From Devosia yakushimensis (lineage in GTDB: Bacteria > Pseudomonadota > Alphaproteobacteria > Rhizobiales > Devosiaceae), in assembly GCF_030159855.1 (NCBI RefSeq), contig NZ_BSNG01000001.1, forward strand, positions 806,001 to 870,000: a DNA stretch of 64,000 nt, written 5' to 3'. The notes below the pieces were generated by a model. It saw nothing but the letters and a program-made list of their open reading frames with translations. It was not told where the DNA came from and did not search any database. Position numbers and translations under genes: made by a program. Positions 42,308 through 50,930 of the stretch are shown here, piece after piece (the stretch's first letter is position 1; every line of letters starts with the position of its first letter).

Positions 42308-42333
42308 GGGATTCGCGCCTTCGCGGGAACGAT
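42308..42333. repeat. Degenerate REP-like hairpin (family B half)
   Basis: GGGATTCGCGCC followed by TTCGCGGGAACGAT is a diverged single arm of the repeat seen in pairs at 37732 and 44118. It lies in the gap between bamD and recN (42195-42404), which otherwise holds the bamD terminator. I found no LexA-type box (GTTC or GAAC with N7 spacing) in front of recN. Confidence 0.55.
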
Positions 42334-42404
42334 GTGGCGGGAGTAAACTAGACGGGGTTGTCCACCGGGCGCCCGACCGATGTGCACTTTGGGAAGTCCC
42401 GCGC

Positions 42405-44075
42405 ATGCTGAACGCGCTTTCGGTTCGCAACATCGTCCTGATCGATCAGCTCGATCTCGCGTTGGATGGCGGCATGACCGTGCTGACCGGCGAGACCGGC
42501 GCCGGCAAGTCCATTCTCCTCGATTCGCTGACCCTGGCCCTGGGTGGGCGTGGCGATGCGTCCCTGGTCCGCACCGGTTGCGAGAGCGGGCAGGTGGTGG
42601 CCGTGCTGCAATTGGCGCAGGATCATCCGGCCCGCGCCGCCCTGCGCGACAATGCCATCCCCGATGATGAAGACATCATCCTGCGCCGCGTGCAATTTGC
42701 CGATGGCCGCACTCGCGCCTTCATCAACGACCAGCCGGTGTCGGCCGCGCTGCTGCAGCGCGTGGGTAGCCAGATTGTTGAAATCCATGGCCAGCATGAC
42801 GACCGGGCGCTGGTCGATGTGGCGACCCATCGTGCGGCCCTCGATGCCTTTGGCGAGCTGGAAAGGCCGGTTATGGCCGTTCGCGACGCCTGGCAGGCGC
42901 TGACCGAGGCCCAGGAAGCCGTTGCCGAACAGAAGGCTCTGGTGGCCGAAGCCCTCGCCGCCGAGGAATATGCCCGTCACACGGTCGACGAATTGAGCAA
43001 GCTCAAGCTGGTGGCCGGCGAGGAAGATGAGCTGGCCGAGCGCCGCCAGCAATTGCAGCAGGCCGAGAAGTCGGCTGCCGACGTCACCGAGACCGATGAA
43101 ATCCTCAATGGGCCCTCGGCCCCGGCGCCGGCTCTGGCGGCCCTGATGCGCCGGCTCCTGCGCAAGATCGATGGCGGCGCGGCCCAGTTCCAGCCCATTG
43201 TCGATGCCCTCGATCAATCGCTGATCGCGTTGGACCGCACCGGGGAGGCGCTTGAAGAGCTCAAGCGCGAAATGGCCTATGATCCGGGCGAGCTTGAGGC
43301 CGTGGAGGAGCGCCTGTTCTCCCTGCGCGCCGCCGCCCGCAAGCACCAGACGACGCCTGAAGGGCTGGTCGACGTGCTGGCCAAATACACTGCCGATCTT
43401 GAAACCCTGCAGAATGGCGAGGCCAAGCTAGTGGCCCTGACGGCGGCCGAGGCCAAGGCGATGGAAGCCTATCGCAAGGCCGCCGAAACGCTGAGCGCGG
43501 GGCGCACCAAGGCCGCCACGGCGCTGGGCAAGGCGGTCGGCGCCGAATTGCCCGATCTCAAGCTGGGTTCGGCCAAATTCATTGTCGATCACCAGGTCGA
43601 CAAGCACCGCATCGCAGCCGCCGGGTTCGATCAGATCGCCTTCCATGTGCAGACCAATCCCGGCACCGCCGCCGGTCCCTTGCTCAAGGTGGCCTCGGGT
43701 GGCGAACTCAGCCGGTTCCTGTTGGCCCTCAAGGTGGTGCTTGCCGATCGCGGTTCCGCCCCTGTCCTGATCTTCGACGAAATCGACACGGGCGTTGGTG
43801 GCGCCGTTGCCGATGCCATCGGCCGGCGCCTCTCGCGTCTTGCCGGCAAGGTGCAGGTGCTGGCCGTCACCCACGCTCCCCAGGTTGCCGCCCGCGCCCA
43901 GCGTCATCTGCTCATCGAAAAGCAGGCCGTGGAGGAGGGCGCTTTCGTGCGCACCCATGTCAAACCGCTCGACACACCCGCCCGCAAGGAAGAAGTCGCC
44001 CGCATGCTGGCCGGCGCCAGCATTACCGACGAAGCCAGAGCTGCCGCCAGCAAACTGTTGAGCGAAGTGGGGTAG
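42405..44075 (+). CDS. recN: DNA repair protein RecN
   Basis: The 556-residue SMC-like ATPase acts in double-strand break repair. N-terminal Walker A is MTVLTGETGAGKSILLDSLTLALGGR, with EIHGQHDDRALVD. A coiled-coil middle carries ELSKLKLVAGEEDELAERRQQLQQAEKSAADV and flanking helices. The C-terminal ABC part has GPLLKVASGGELSRFLLALKVVLAD and VLIFDEIDTGVGGAVADAIGRRLSRLA and then VTHAPQVAARAQRHLLIEK. The start at 42405 has GGGAAG; the extension to 42300 has no support. Confidence 0.96.
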   Translation: MLNALSVRNIVLIDQLDLALDGGMTVLTGETGAGKSILLDSLTLALGGRGDASLVRTGCESGQVVAVLQLAQDHPARAALRDNAIPDDEDIILRRVQFADGRTRAFINDQPVSAALLQRVGSQIVEIHGQHDDRALVDVATHRAALDAFGELERPVMAVRDAWQALTEAQEAVAEQKALVAEALAAEEYARHTVDELSKLKLVAGEEDELAERRQQLQQAEKSAADVTETDEILNGPSAPAPALAALMRRLLRKIDGGAAQFQPIVDALDQSLIALDRTGEALEELKREMAYDPGELEAVEERLFSLRAAARKHQTTPEGLVDVLAKYTADLETLQNGEAKLVALTAAEAKAMEAYRKAAETLSAGRTKAATALGKAVGAELPDLKLGSAKFIVDHQVDKHRIAAAGFDQIAFHVQTNPGTAAGPLLKVASGGELSRFLLALKVVLADRGSAPVLIFDEIDTGVGGAVADAIGRRLSRLAGKVQVLAVTHAPQVAARAQRHLLIEKQAVEEGAFVRTHVKPLDTPARKEEVARMLAGASITDEARAAASKLLSEVG

Positions 44076-44117
44076 GGATCCGCTTCCTCCCGGCTGCTGA
44101 GAGTTGTTTCCCACAGT

Positions 44118-44191
44118 GTCATTCCCGCGAAAGCGGGAACCTCTGTTTCTTGCTGCTGTAAAACGGAGGTTCCCGCTTTCGCGGGAATGAC
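44118..44191. repeat. REP-like paired inverted repeat (family B)
   Basis: Two 26-nt arms (44118-44143 and 44166-44191) are exact reverse complements around a 22-nt spacer. Each arm starts GTCATTCCCGCG or ends in its complement and has an inner stem TTCCCGC/GCGGGAA. The sequence between the inner stems (GAAA / TTTC) differs from the copy at 37732 (CAGG / CCTG), yet both copies keep perfect pairing. It lies between recN and ligA. Confidence 0.92.
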
Positions 44192-44232
44192 TCCGCGCTA
44201 AAGTAGTGGTGCCGTGTATTCTGAGTGATGCT

Positions 44233-46443
44233 ATGACCGACCTGTCCATCAAACCCGTCGACGAACTCACCGAGCCGGAGGCCGATGCCGAGCTGGCTCG
44301 CCTTGCCGCGGCTATTGCCCAAGCCGACATCGCCTATCACCAGAAGGACGCGCCGGAGATCACCGACGCCGATTATGATGCGATGCGCCGGCGCAATGAC
44401 GCCATCGAGGAAGCCTTTCCCCATCTGGTGCGTGAGGACAGCCCTTCCATGTCGGTCGGCGCGCCGCCCGCCGAGGGGTTTGCCAAGGTGCGCCATGCCG
44501 TGCCGATGCTGAGCCTGGCCAAGGCCTATACGGACGAGGATGTGGTCGATTTTCTGGAGCGGGGCCGCCGGTTCTTCCAGCGCGACGAGGGTCTGGAAAT
44601 CGCCTTCACCGCCGAGCCCAAGATCGATGGCCTCTCGGCTTCGCTGCGCTACGAGGATGGCGTGTTCGTGCAGGGCGCGACCCGCGGCGATGGCGCTGTG
44701 GGTGAGGATATTACCGCCAATCTCAAGACCATTTCGGATATTCCGCAAAAGCTCAACGGCTCGGATTGGCCGCAAAGCATCGAAATTCGCGGCGAGGTCT
44801 ACATGACCTATGCCGAGTTCCAGGCGCTCAAGGCGCGCTCGGCGGCTGCGGGCGGGCAGGATTATGTCAATCCGCGCAATACCGCTGCCGGCTCGCTGCG
44901 CCAGAAGGATGCCTCGGTTACCGCCAGCCGCAATCTCAAGTTCTTCGCCTATGCCTGGGGCGCCACCACCCAGGACCCGGCGCCGACCCAGTATGATGCC
45001 GTGCAGAAATTCGCCGAATGGGGGTTCAAGGTCAGCCCGCTGATGGTGCGCGCCAAATCGGTGGACGAGCTTATCGCGCAGTATCGCCTTATCGAGGAGC
45101 AGCGGTCGTCACTGGGCTATGACATTGACGGGGTGGTCTACAAGGTCGACCAGCTCGAATTGCAGCGCCGCTGGGGCTTCGTGACCGGCGAGCCGCGTTG
45201 GGCGGTAGCCCACAAATTCCCGGCCGAACAGGCCAGCACCGTGGTCAAGAAGATCGACATCCAGGTCGGCCGCACCGGCACGCTGGCGCCCGTGGCGCGG
45301 CTGGAGCCGGTAACGGTGGGCGGCGTGGTGGTGGAAAACGTCACGCTGCACAACGAAGATTATATCAAGGGCTTCGACAGCAATGGGCTGCCGATCCGCG
45401 AAGGCATCGATATCCGCATTGGCGATACCGTCGTCATCCAGCGGGCAGGGGACGTTATTCCCCAGATCGTTCGCGTGGTGCGGGAAAAGCGGCCCGCCGA
45501 CGCGGTTCCCTATGAATTCCCGCACGAATGCCCGGTCTGCGGTTCGCCCGCCACGCGGGAAATCAACGAAAAGACCGGCAAGGAAGATTCGCGTCGGCGC
45601 TGTACCGGAGAGCTGATCTGCCCGGCACAGGCCGTGGAACGGCTTCGCCATTTCGTGTCGCGTGGCGCCATGGATATCGAGGGGCTGGGCGCCGAGAATA
45701 TTGACCTGTTCTTCAATGCCGGGCTGGTCAAGACCGCCGCCGATATCTTCACCCTCAAGGACCGCCGGAGCGATGTGCAGCGCGCGCTGGCCGCGCGCCG
45801 CGAGGAACAGGCGCGCCAGCGCGAGGCGGCTTCGGGCAAGACGCGCAAGAATGTCCGCGGCGTCGAGGACCGCAATTATGAGGGGCTCGACAAACTCTTT
45901 GCCGCGATCGATGCGCGGCGCGAGCCCGAACTCGATCGCTTCATCTTCGCCCTGGGCATCCGCCATATCGGAGAAACCACCGCGGCCGTGCTGGCGCGGA
46001 CGTTTTCGACGATGGAGGAACTGATCCGGGTCGGCAAGGAAACGGCAGCGGCCGCCGACCCGCACAGCGTCTTTCCTTCGGTTGACGGCATCGGGGGCAC
46101 GGTCATCGAGGCGCTGGTCGATTTCTTCGGCAATGAGCGCAATGACGATGTGATCGAGGCGCTTTTGCGCCAGGTTCATCCCAAGCCCTATGTGGTGAAC
46201 GTATCGGCCGACAGTGTCATTGCCGGCAAGACGGTGGTGTTCACCGGCTCTCTCGAAAAAATGACACGATCGGAAGCCAAGGCTATGGCCGAACGGCTGG
46301 GCGCCAAGGTTGCCGGGTCGATATCGGCGCAGACCGATATTCTGGTGGCCGGTCCCGGCGCCGGCTCCAAGCTCAAGAAAGCTGAAGAGCTGGGCGTCGA
46401 GGTGATCAGCGAAGACGAGTGGTTCGAGCGGGTCGCCAGATAG
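44233..46443 (+). CDS. ligA: NAD-dependent DNA ligase
   Basis: The 736-residue ligase seals nicks using NAD. Domains in order are the Ia/adenylation part with the nucleophile Lys130 in EPKIDGLSASLRY and HKFPAEQASTVVKKIDIQVGRTG, the OB fold, the four-Cys zinc site (CPVCGSPATREINEKTGKEDSRRRCTGELICPA, in pieces), helix-hairpin-helix repeats, and a BRCT domain (VIAGKTVVFTGSLEKMTRSEAKAMAERLGAKVAGSISAQTDILVAGPGAGSKLKKAEELG). The segment from about 45770 to 45885 (KDRRSDVQRALAARREEQARQREAASGKTRKNVRG region) is longer than in the E. coli enzyme by about 29 residues. The chosen start follows a weak GAGTG; an upstream in-frame ATG at 44206 has less support. Confidence 0.95.
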   Translation: MTDLSIKPVDELTEPEADAELARLAAAIAQADIAYHQKDAPEITDADYDAMRRRNDAIEEAFPHLVREDSPSMSVGAPPAEGFAKVRHAVPMLSLAKAYTDEDVVDFLERGRRFFQRDEGLEIAFTAEPKIDGLSASLRYEDGVFVQGATRGDGAVGEDITANLKTISDIPQKLNGSDWPQSIEIRGEVYMTYAEFQALKARSAAAGGQDYVNPRNTAAGSLRQKDASVTASRNLKFFAYAWGATTQDPAPTQYDAVQKFAEWGFKVSPLMVRAKSVDELIAQYRLIEEQRSSLGYDIDGVVYKVDQLELQRRWGFVTGEPRWAVAHKFPAEQASTVVKKIDIQVGRTGTLAPVARLEPVTVGGVVVENVTLHNEDYIKGFDSNGLPIREGIDIRIGDTVVIQRAGDVIPQIVRVVREKRPADAVPYEFPHECPVCGSPATREINEKTGKEDSRRRCTGELICPAQAVERLRHFVSRGAMDIEGLGAENIDLFFNAGLVKTAADIFTLKDRRSDVQRALAARREEQARQREAASGKTRKNVRGVEDRNYEGLDKLFAAIDARREPELDRFIFALGIRHIGETTAAVLARTFSTMEELIRVGKETAAAADPHSVFPSVDGIGGTVIEALVDFFGNERNDDVIEALLRQVHPKPYVVNVSADSVIAGKTVVFTGSLEKMTRSEAKAMAERLGAKVAGSISAQTDILVAGPGAGSKLKKAEELGVEVISEDEWFERVAR

Positions 46444-46467
46444 CGCGGCTCATCGAAGGGAGAGACG

Positions 46468-47751
46468 ATGAAGCGCAATATTCTGGCGGCAGTTGCACTA
46501 TTGGCCCTGGCTGCTCCGGCCGTGGCGGGGGAAGCGGGCGATGCGCTGATCGAGCATCTCTATGCCGGCACGGCGGCCGAAGGTCTCGCCGATGCGGGCC
46601 GCGCCTGCGATGCCCCCGATCAGGAGGGGTGTTTCGCGCTTGGCCTGCTGAAATTCGTCACGGCTTATGAAGGTCTGGCGCAGGATCTCTATCGGTATGG
46701 CGCGACCACGCCCGGCACCTCTCCCGCAGCCATGCTGCTCGGGTTGAACATGGGCGTCGAAAGCATCCCGGCCAATCCCAACCCCGAGCCGCTGACCTAT
46801 GAGGGGCTGCGCACCGTCCTTACCGATTTCCTGGATGATCTCGATCGAGCGCGAACCGCTTTCGAACTCGCCGGCGGGGAAGGCGACTATGTCATCGCCA
46901 TCGACCCGTTCAAGGTGCGGATCGATTTCAACGGCGACGGACAAGCCGGCGAGGGTGAGACGCTCGGTGCGCTGATCGGCTCGATGGGCGAATTCACCGA
47001 TATTCCTGCCCCCGATGGCCCGCCGCCCGGCGGCAAGACCAAGGGCGATGCGCCGGCACCCCTCGATACCACGATCGGGTTCGATCACGCCGACGCCATC
47101 TGGTTCGCCGGCTATTCGCAGGTCGTGGCGGCGCCGGTGGATTTGCTGCTGGCCCATGATTTCTCTGACTTCTTTAACGCCTACCTGCACCGCGTCTTCC
47201 CCAAATCCGGCCTGCCCATGCAGGATTATTCGAGCGGCGGCATGCTGTTCATGGACCCGGAAAGCGATACCGGCATTGCCGATATCATCGCCGCCATCCA
47301 CACGCTGAACTTCCCGGTGACCGATGTCGAGCGCCTGGCGGGCGTGCTGGTCCGGCTCAAATCCATCACCGCGCTCTCCCGCAAGAATTGGGAGGCGATC
47401 CTGGCCGAGACCGACGACAATCGCGAACTGGTTCCGTCGCCCAAGCAAACCTCGCTGTTCCCCGGCATGCCTGTCACCCAGGAGGTTGTCGATGCCTGGA
47501 TGGCCACGCTCGACACCGTGGACGAAGTGCTCGACGGCAAGCTGCTGGTGCCCCATTGGCGTTTCAAGCAGGGCTTTGATGTCAAAGCCTATTTTGAGAC
47601 GGCGACGCGCACCGACCTGGTCATGATCCTCACCGGTTCGGGCGCCTTGCCCTATCTCAAGGAGGGGCCGATTGCCGATGCCGCGAGCTTTGCGGAGGCC
47701 AATCGCGTGCTGGGCACCAATTGGTTCAACTATGCCTTCTGGTTCAACTGA
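46468..47751 (+). CDS. Secreted protein of unknown function with an EF-hand-like loop
   Basis: A 427-residue protein with a signal peptide (MKRNILAAVALLALAAPAVAG). The middle contains DFNGDGQAGEGE (from Asp153), which fits a calcium-binding DxNxDGxxxxxE loop. Two cysteines (ACDAPDQEGC) near residue 46-54 could form a disulfide. The C-terminal half is helical, with FGDHADAIWFAGYSQVVAAPVDLLLAHDFSDFFNAYLHRVFP and ending NWFNYAFWFN. I do not recognise the family. It lies 24 bp after ligA and is followed by two more secreted proteins, so it may be co-transcribed with them. Confidence 0.75.
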   Translation: MKRNILAAVALLALAAPAVAGEAGDALIEHLYAGTAAEGLADAGRACDAPDQEGCFALGLLKFVTAYEGLAQDLYRYGATTPGTSPAAMLLGLNMGVESIPANPNPEPLTYEGLRTVLTDFLDDLDRARTAFELAGGEGDYVIAIDPFKVRIDFNGDGQAGEGETLGALIGSMGEFTDIPAPDGPPPGGKTKGDAPAPLDTTIGFDHADAIWFAGYSQVVAAPVDLLLAHDFSDFFNAYLHRVFPKSGLPMQDYSSGGMLFMDPESDTGIADIIAAIHTLNFPVTDVERLAGVLVRLKSITALSRKNWEAILAETDDNRELVPSPKQTSLFPGMPVTQEVVDAWMATLDTVDEVLDGKLLVPHWRFKQGFDVKAYFETATRTDLVMILTGSGALPYLKEGPIADAASFAEANRVLGTNWFNYAFWFN

Positions 47752-47768
47752 GCCCCCGGAGAATGTTC

Positions 47769-48236
47769 ATGCGTCTTGTCCCCTTGGCCGCGAGCCTTTT
47801 CCTCGCCCTCGGCAGCCTGGCTGCCGCGCAGACCTATGACACGCCACAGGATTTGCTCGAGGCGTTCTACGAGCCCTATTTTTCGGGCGAATTCTATGAG
47901 GACGAGTCTTCGTTCCGCTCCTCGGCGCTGCAGGCGCTCTACGATGCCGACGCCGCCTCGACGCCGGCCGGGGAGATGGGCGCGCTCAGCTTTGATCCCT
48001 ATATCGATGGCCAGGATTTCGACCTGACCGACCTCACATTCAGCGAACCGCAGATCGATGGCGACACTGCCATTGTCGACGTTAATTTCCGCAATTTCGA
48101 TCAGCCCCAGCACCTGGTCTATGATCTGGTGTTCGAAAATGGCGGCTGGCGGATCGACGATGTCGTTTCCACCAATCCGGAAAACCAATACCGCCTGAGC
48201 GAAATTTTCACCGAAGCGGCGAGCATCGCCAACTAG
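47769..48236 (+). CDS. Secreted DUF3828-like protein, paralogue 1
   Basis: A 155-residue protein with a signal peptide (MRLVPLAASLFLALGSLAAAQT). The mature sequence TYDTPQDLLEAFYEPYFSGEFYEDESSFRSSALQALYDAD, then VDVNFRNFDQPQHLVYDLVFENGGWRIDDVVS, follows the DUF3828 pattern of an NTF2-like fold. The start at 47769 is favoured by GGAGA eight to twelve bases upstream; 47763 is the alternative. The next gene is a paralogue. The function is unknown. Confidence 0.75.
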   Translation: MRLVPLAASLFLALGSLAAAQTYDTPQDLLEAFYEPYFSGEFYEDESSFRSSALQALYDADAASTPAGEMGALSFDPYIDGQDFDLTDLTFSEPQIDGDTAIVDVNFRNFDQPQHLVYDLVFENGGWRIDDVVSTNPENQYRLSEIFTEAASIAN

Positions 48237-48363
48237 GGCGATTAATCGGGTTGCGCGCCTTGCCAAAAGTTAATCTCGCCGCCGCAAATCGGCCACGGCT
48301 CGATCACGACTGCGCCGCGACCGGCCGCTAGCCCTGGAACATCGAGACGAAGAGGCAAAGACG

Positions 48364-48861
48364 ATGCGGTTGGCGATTGGTGTTCTGGCATTGGGGCTGC
48401 TGCTACCCATGGCGGCAGGGCAGGCAGCGGATACGTTCAGCGACCCAAAGGCGCTGGTCACTGCTATTTTCGCCGGCTATGGCCCCGGCCAGCAGGCCGG
48501 CGATCCGACCGCATATTATTCGCCGCGCCTCAAGTTGCTGTTCGATCAGGCCGTCGAAAACAAGGTTTTCAGCAATGACCAGGCCATGGCGGGGCAGGAA
48601 TTCACGCCCGCTGCGGTGTTCAATCCCTTCCTGCCCGATGCCAGCGCCCTGTTGTTCGATCTCTCGATCGGTGAGCCGGCGACGCTCGACGACCGCTCCG
48701 TCATCAATGTCAGCTACCATAATTTCGATCACCCGCGCCTGCTCAGCATCGCCATGGTGCGTCAGGACGGCAATTGGCTGGTCGACGACGTCGCCTCCAT
48801 GGGCAGCGAAGACCATTGGCTGCTGAGCTGGGCCCTCACCGCCGATCCATACGGATATTGA
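48364..48861 (+). CDS. Secreted DUF3828-like protein, paralogue 2
   Basis: A 165-residue secreted protein (signal MRLAIGVLALGLLLPMAAGQAA). It shares the layout of the gene before it: an N-terminal SDPKALVTAIFAGYGPGQQAGDPTAYYSPRLKLLFDQAV region, then INVSYHNFDHPRLLSIAMVRQDGNWLVDDVASMGSEDHWLLSWAL. The shared pattern V-x-(F/Y)-(R/H)-NFD-x-P-x(2)-L and G-x-W-x-(I/V)-DDV-x-S argues for a tandem duplication. The 127 bp between the two holds no clear terminator. Confidence 0.75.
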   Translation: MRLAIGVLALGLLLPMAAGQAADTFSDPKALVTAIFAGYGPGQQAGDPTAYYSPRLKLLFDQAVENKVFSNDQAMAGQEFTPAAVFNPFLPDASALLFDLSIGEPATLDDRSVINVSYHNFDHPRLLSIAMVRQDGNWLVDDVASMGSEDHWLLSWALTADPYGY

Positions 48862-48875
48862 GCCAAGGCGCCTCT

Positions 48876-49670
48876 TCAAACGCCATAGCGCGCTGCGGGC
48901 CGTCCGGTTTGGCTGGCTGAGAAGAGGTCGGCCTGGGCGGACGTGTAGCGCGACAGCAGCTCAAGGTCGCTCACCGAGGGCAGGGTGACGAGTTCCCCGC
49001 TATCGAGTCCGGCAAGGGCGGCATCGACCATTGCATCGACCTGCATCACCAGTTCGGGTGGAATCTGGTCGAGCGGCAGGATTGTGCCGTCGTAGATTTC
49101 GGTGGCGACACCGGCAGGCAGCACGGCCTGTACCCGGATAGCGGTGTCCTTCAGCTCCTCCTGCAACCCGCTTGTGAACAGCAGGACATAGGACTTGGTG
49201 CCGCTATAGACCGACGCGATGGGCATGGCGCGAAACGCCAGAACCGACCCGATATTGACGATGGTGCCGCGATTGCGCGCGACAAAGCCGGGCAGGGCGG
49301 CGCGAGACAGCCGGGTAAGGGCGGTGATGTTGAGGGCGACCATGTCATCAAGGGCCGCGGGGGACAGGTCCATGGTCGCGCCGAGGCGCGAGATGCCCGC
49401 ATTATTGACCAGCATGTCGATCGATGTATCCGAGGCGAGGATTTCTGCGACCTGGGCGGTGCCGGCATGGGTAGCCAGATCGGCGATAACAGGCCGAACC
49501 TCTATGCCAAATTCCTTGGTCAGCTCGACCGCCAGGGTTTCAAGCCGGTCGGCACGGCGGGCGACGAGAACAAGATCATAGCCGCGGGCGGCCAGGCGCC
49601 GGGCATAGGCAGCGCCGATGCCGGAGGACGCGCCGGTGATAAGCGCGGTGGAAGGGGTGCGATTGGGCAT
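48876..49670 (-). CDS. Short-chain dehydrogenase/reductase
   Basis: A 264-residue SDR. Cofactor loop is TALITGASSGIGAAYARRLAARGYDLVLVARR, then DMLVNNAGISRLG and the catalytic Tyr-x3-Lys in SVYSGTKSYVLLF with Ser in NIGSVLAF. It starts at 49670, where AGGAGAGCTGAC precedes the ATG; the extension to 49724 lies in the divergent promoter. It is divergently arranged with a LysR-type regulator that probably controls it. The substrate is not known. Confidence 0.9.
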   Translation of the reverse strand: MPNRTPSTALITGASSGIGAAYARRLAARGYDLVLVARRADRLETLAVELTKEFGIEVRPVIADLATHAGTAQVAEILASDTSIDMLVNNAGISRLGATMDLSPAALDDMVALNITALTRLSRAALPGFVARNRGTIVNIGSVLAFRAMPIASVYSGTKSYVLLFTSGLQEELKDTAIRVQAVLPAGVATEIYDGTILPLDQIPPELVMQVDAMVDAALAGLDSGELVTLPSVSDLELLSRYTSAQADLFSASQTGRPAARYGV

Positions 49671-49722
49671 GTCAGCTCTCCTAACGATGATGAAAGGGAG
49701 ATAGGAGGCGGCCCGGTTTTCC

Positions 49723-49737
49723 ATTAGACTGAATAAT
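49723..49737. promoter_or_regulatory. LysR-type T-N11-A box between SDR and lysR-type genes
   Basis: ATTA-N7-TAAT (49723-49737) has dyad symmetry and contains the T-N11-A spacing typical of LysR operators. It lies 53 bp in front of the SDR start and 30 bp in front of the regulator start. Confidence 0.7.
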
Positions 49738-49766
49738 GTGATTTGGCTTATAGGCAGGATCTATGA

Positions 49767-50660
49767 ATGCGGCGCGATGACCTGAGCGACCTGGCGGCAT
49801 TCCTCGCGGTAGCCGAGGAGCAGAGCTTTACGCGTGGAGCGATCCGGCTCGGTCTGTCGCAGGCAACGCTCAGCCAGACGATCAGCAATTTCGAGCAGCG
49901 CCTGGGCTATAAACTGCTCGCGCGCACCACGCGGAGCGTGCGGACCACGGAAGCGGGGCAGCGCCTGCTGGACAAGCTGCAACCGGCCTTTGCCGATATC
50001 GACGCCGAAATGCGCATGCTTGCCGAAACAAGCGATACGCCATCGGGCTCCATCCGCCTCACCACGATTCTCCATCCGGCCCTGGCCATGCTGTTGCCGG
50101 CGCTGACTGGCTTCCGCCTGGCCTATCCGCGCGTCAGGGTGGAGATTTTCGTCGACCATGCCTTTGTCGATATTGTCGCCGGCGGGTTTGATGCAGGCAT
50201 CCGGTTCGGCGAGCAAGTCGAAAAAGATATGGTCGCCGTGCCCATCGGCCCGCCATCGCGCGCCGCCGTGGTGGCCACGCCGGACTATTTCGACCGCTAT
50301 CCCAAGCCGAAGAACCCGCGCGATCTGGTCCAGCACGATTGCATCAATTTTCGCATGGCCAGCGCGGGCAATATTTTCCGCTGGCGCTTCTGGGAAAACG
50401 GCCAGCCGCTCGATGTTAAGGTCGATGGCGCGCTGACGGTCAATGACGGCATTGTTGTCGAGCAAGCAGCGCTGGCCGGCCAGGGGCTGGCCTATATGTT
50501 CGAGGACCAGGTGGAGCAGCATTTGCGCAGCGGCCGGCTGATCCGGTGCCTTGAGGACTGGTGCCCGCCCTCACCGGGCTATCACCTCTATTATCCGGCA
50601 AGGCGACAGCGAACGCCCGCCCTGGCCGCCCTGGTCGAGGCGCTGCGGTATCGATCGTAG
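49767..50660 (+). CDS. LysR-family transcriptional regulator
   Basis: A 297-residue LysR protein. The N-terminal DNA-binding domain is MRRDDLSDLAAFLAVAEEQSFTRGAIRLGLSQATLSQTISNFEQRLGYKLLARTTRSVRTTEAGQRLL. The co-inducer domain begins SGSIRLTTILHPALAML and has DAGIRFGEQVEKDMVAVPIG and LGYMFEDQVEQHL-type GLAYMFEDQVEQHL. It has no OxyR-type cysteine pair. It is divergent from the SDR gene, with a T-N11-A box between them. Confidence 0.92.
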   Translation: MRRDDLSDLAAFLAVAEEQSFTRGAIRLGLSQATLSQTISNFEQRLGYKLLARTTRSVRTTEAGQRLLDKLQPAFADIDAEMRMLAETSDTPSGSIRLTTILHPALAMLLPALTGFRLAYPRVRVEIFVDHAFVDIVAGGFDAGIRFGEQVEKDMVAVPIGPPSRAAVVATPDYFDRYPKPKNPRDLVQHDCINFRMASAGNIFRWRFWENGQPLDVKVDGALTVNDGIVVEQAALAGQGLAYMFEDQVEQHLRSGRLIRCLEDWCPPSPGYHLYYPARRQRTPALAALVEALRYRS

Positions 50661-50710
50661 GTGGCCGGGACGGCAGGGGTAGTTGCGAGGCGGGAAAATT
50701 TCTCCCACCC

Positions 50711-50806
50711 ACAATCGCCTCCCTCGGGCTCGACCCGAGGGCCATTCGCCGCTTGCGCCGGACTGAGAAAGCCCCTCGGGTCAAGCCCGAGGGAAGCGGC
50801 GGTGAT
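50711..50806. repeat. REP-like paired inverted repeat (family C)
   Basis: The first 37 bases repeat the left arm at 18540-18576 almost exactly (AATCGCCTCCCTCGGGCTCG and onward to GGGCCATTC). The right arm (GCCCCTCGGGTCAAGCCCGA and onward) is an inverted, diverged copy. It lies in the gap between the LysR gene and the aminopeptidase gene. Confidence 0.85.
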
Positions 50807-50856
50807 GGTTTGGGGTGCTGTAGTTAGAGCCACAATTGCCGGGTGATTGGCACAAC

Positions 50857-50913
50857 TCCTCCCCACCCACCGAACGGCACCCTCCCCTTGATGGGGAGGG
50901 CCGGGGAGGGGCG
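50857..50913. repeat. GC-rich inverted repeat (family D)
   Basis: CCCTCCCC ... GGGGAGGG forms an inner hairpin, and CCTCCCCACC pairs with a GGGGAGGGG-type right arm. It resembles intergenic CTCCCC repeats seen across alphaproteobacteria. It is the third repeat in this 270-bp gap; nothing else is seen there. Confidence 0.6.
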
Positions 50914-50930
50914 ACGAGAGCCCCCAAGCC

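Noticed and set aside
42195..42404. LexA box upstream of recN
   Set aside because: I looked for GTTC or GAAC pairs with 7-base spacing and found none with both halves intact.
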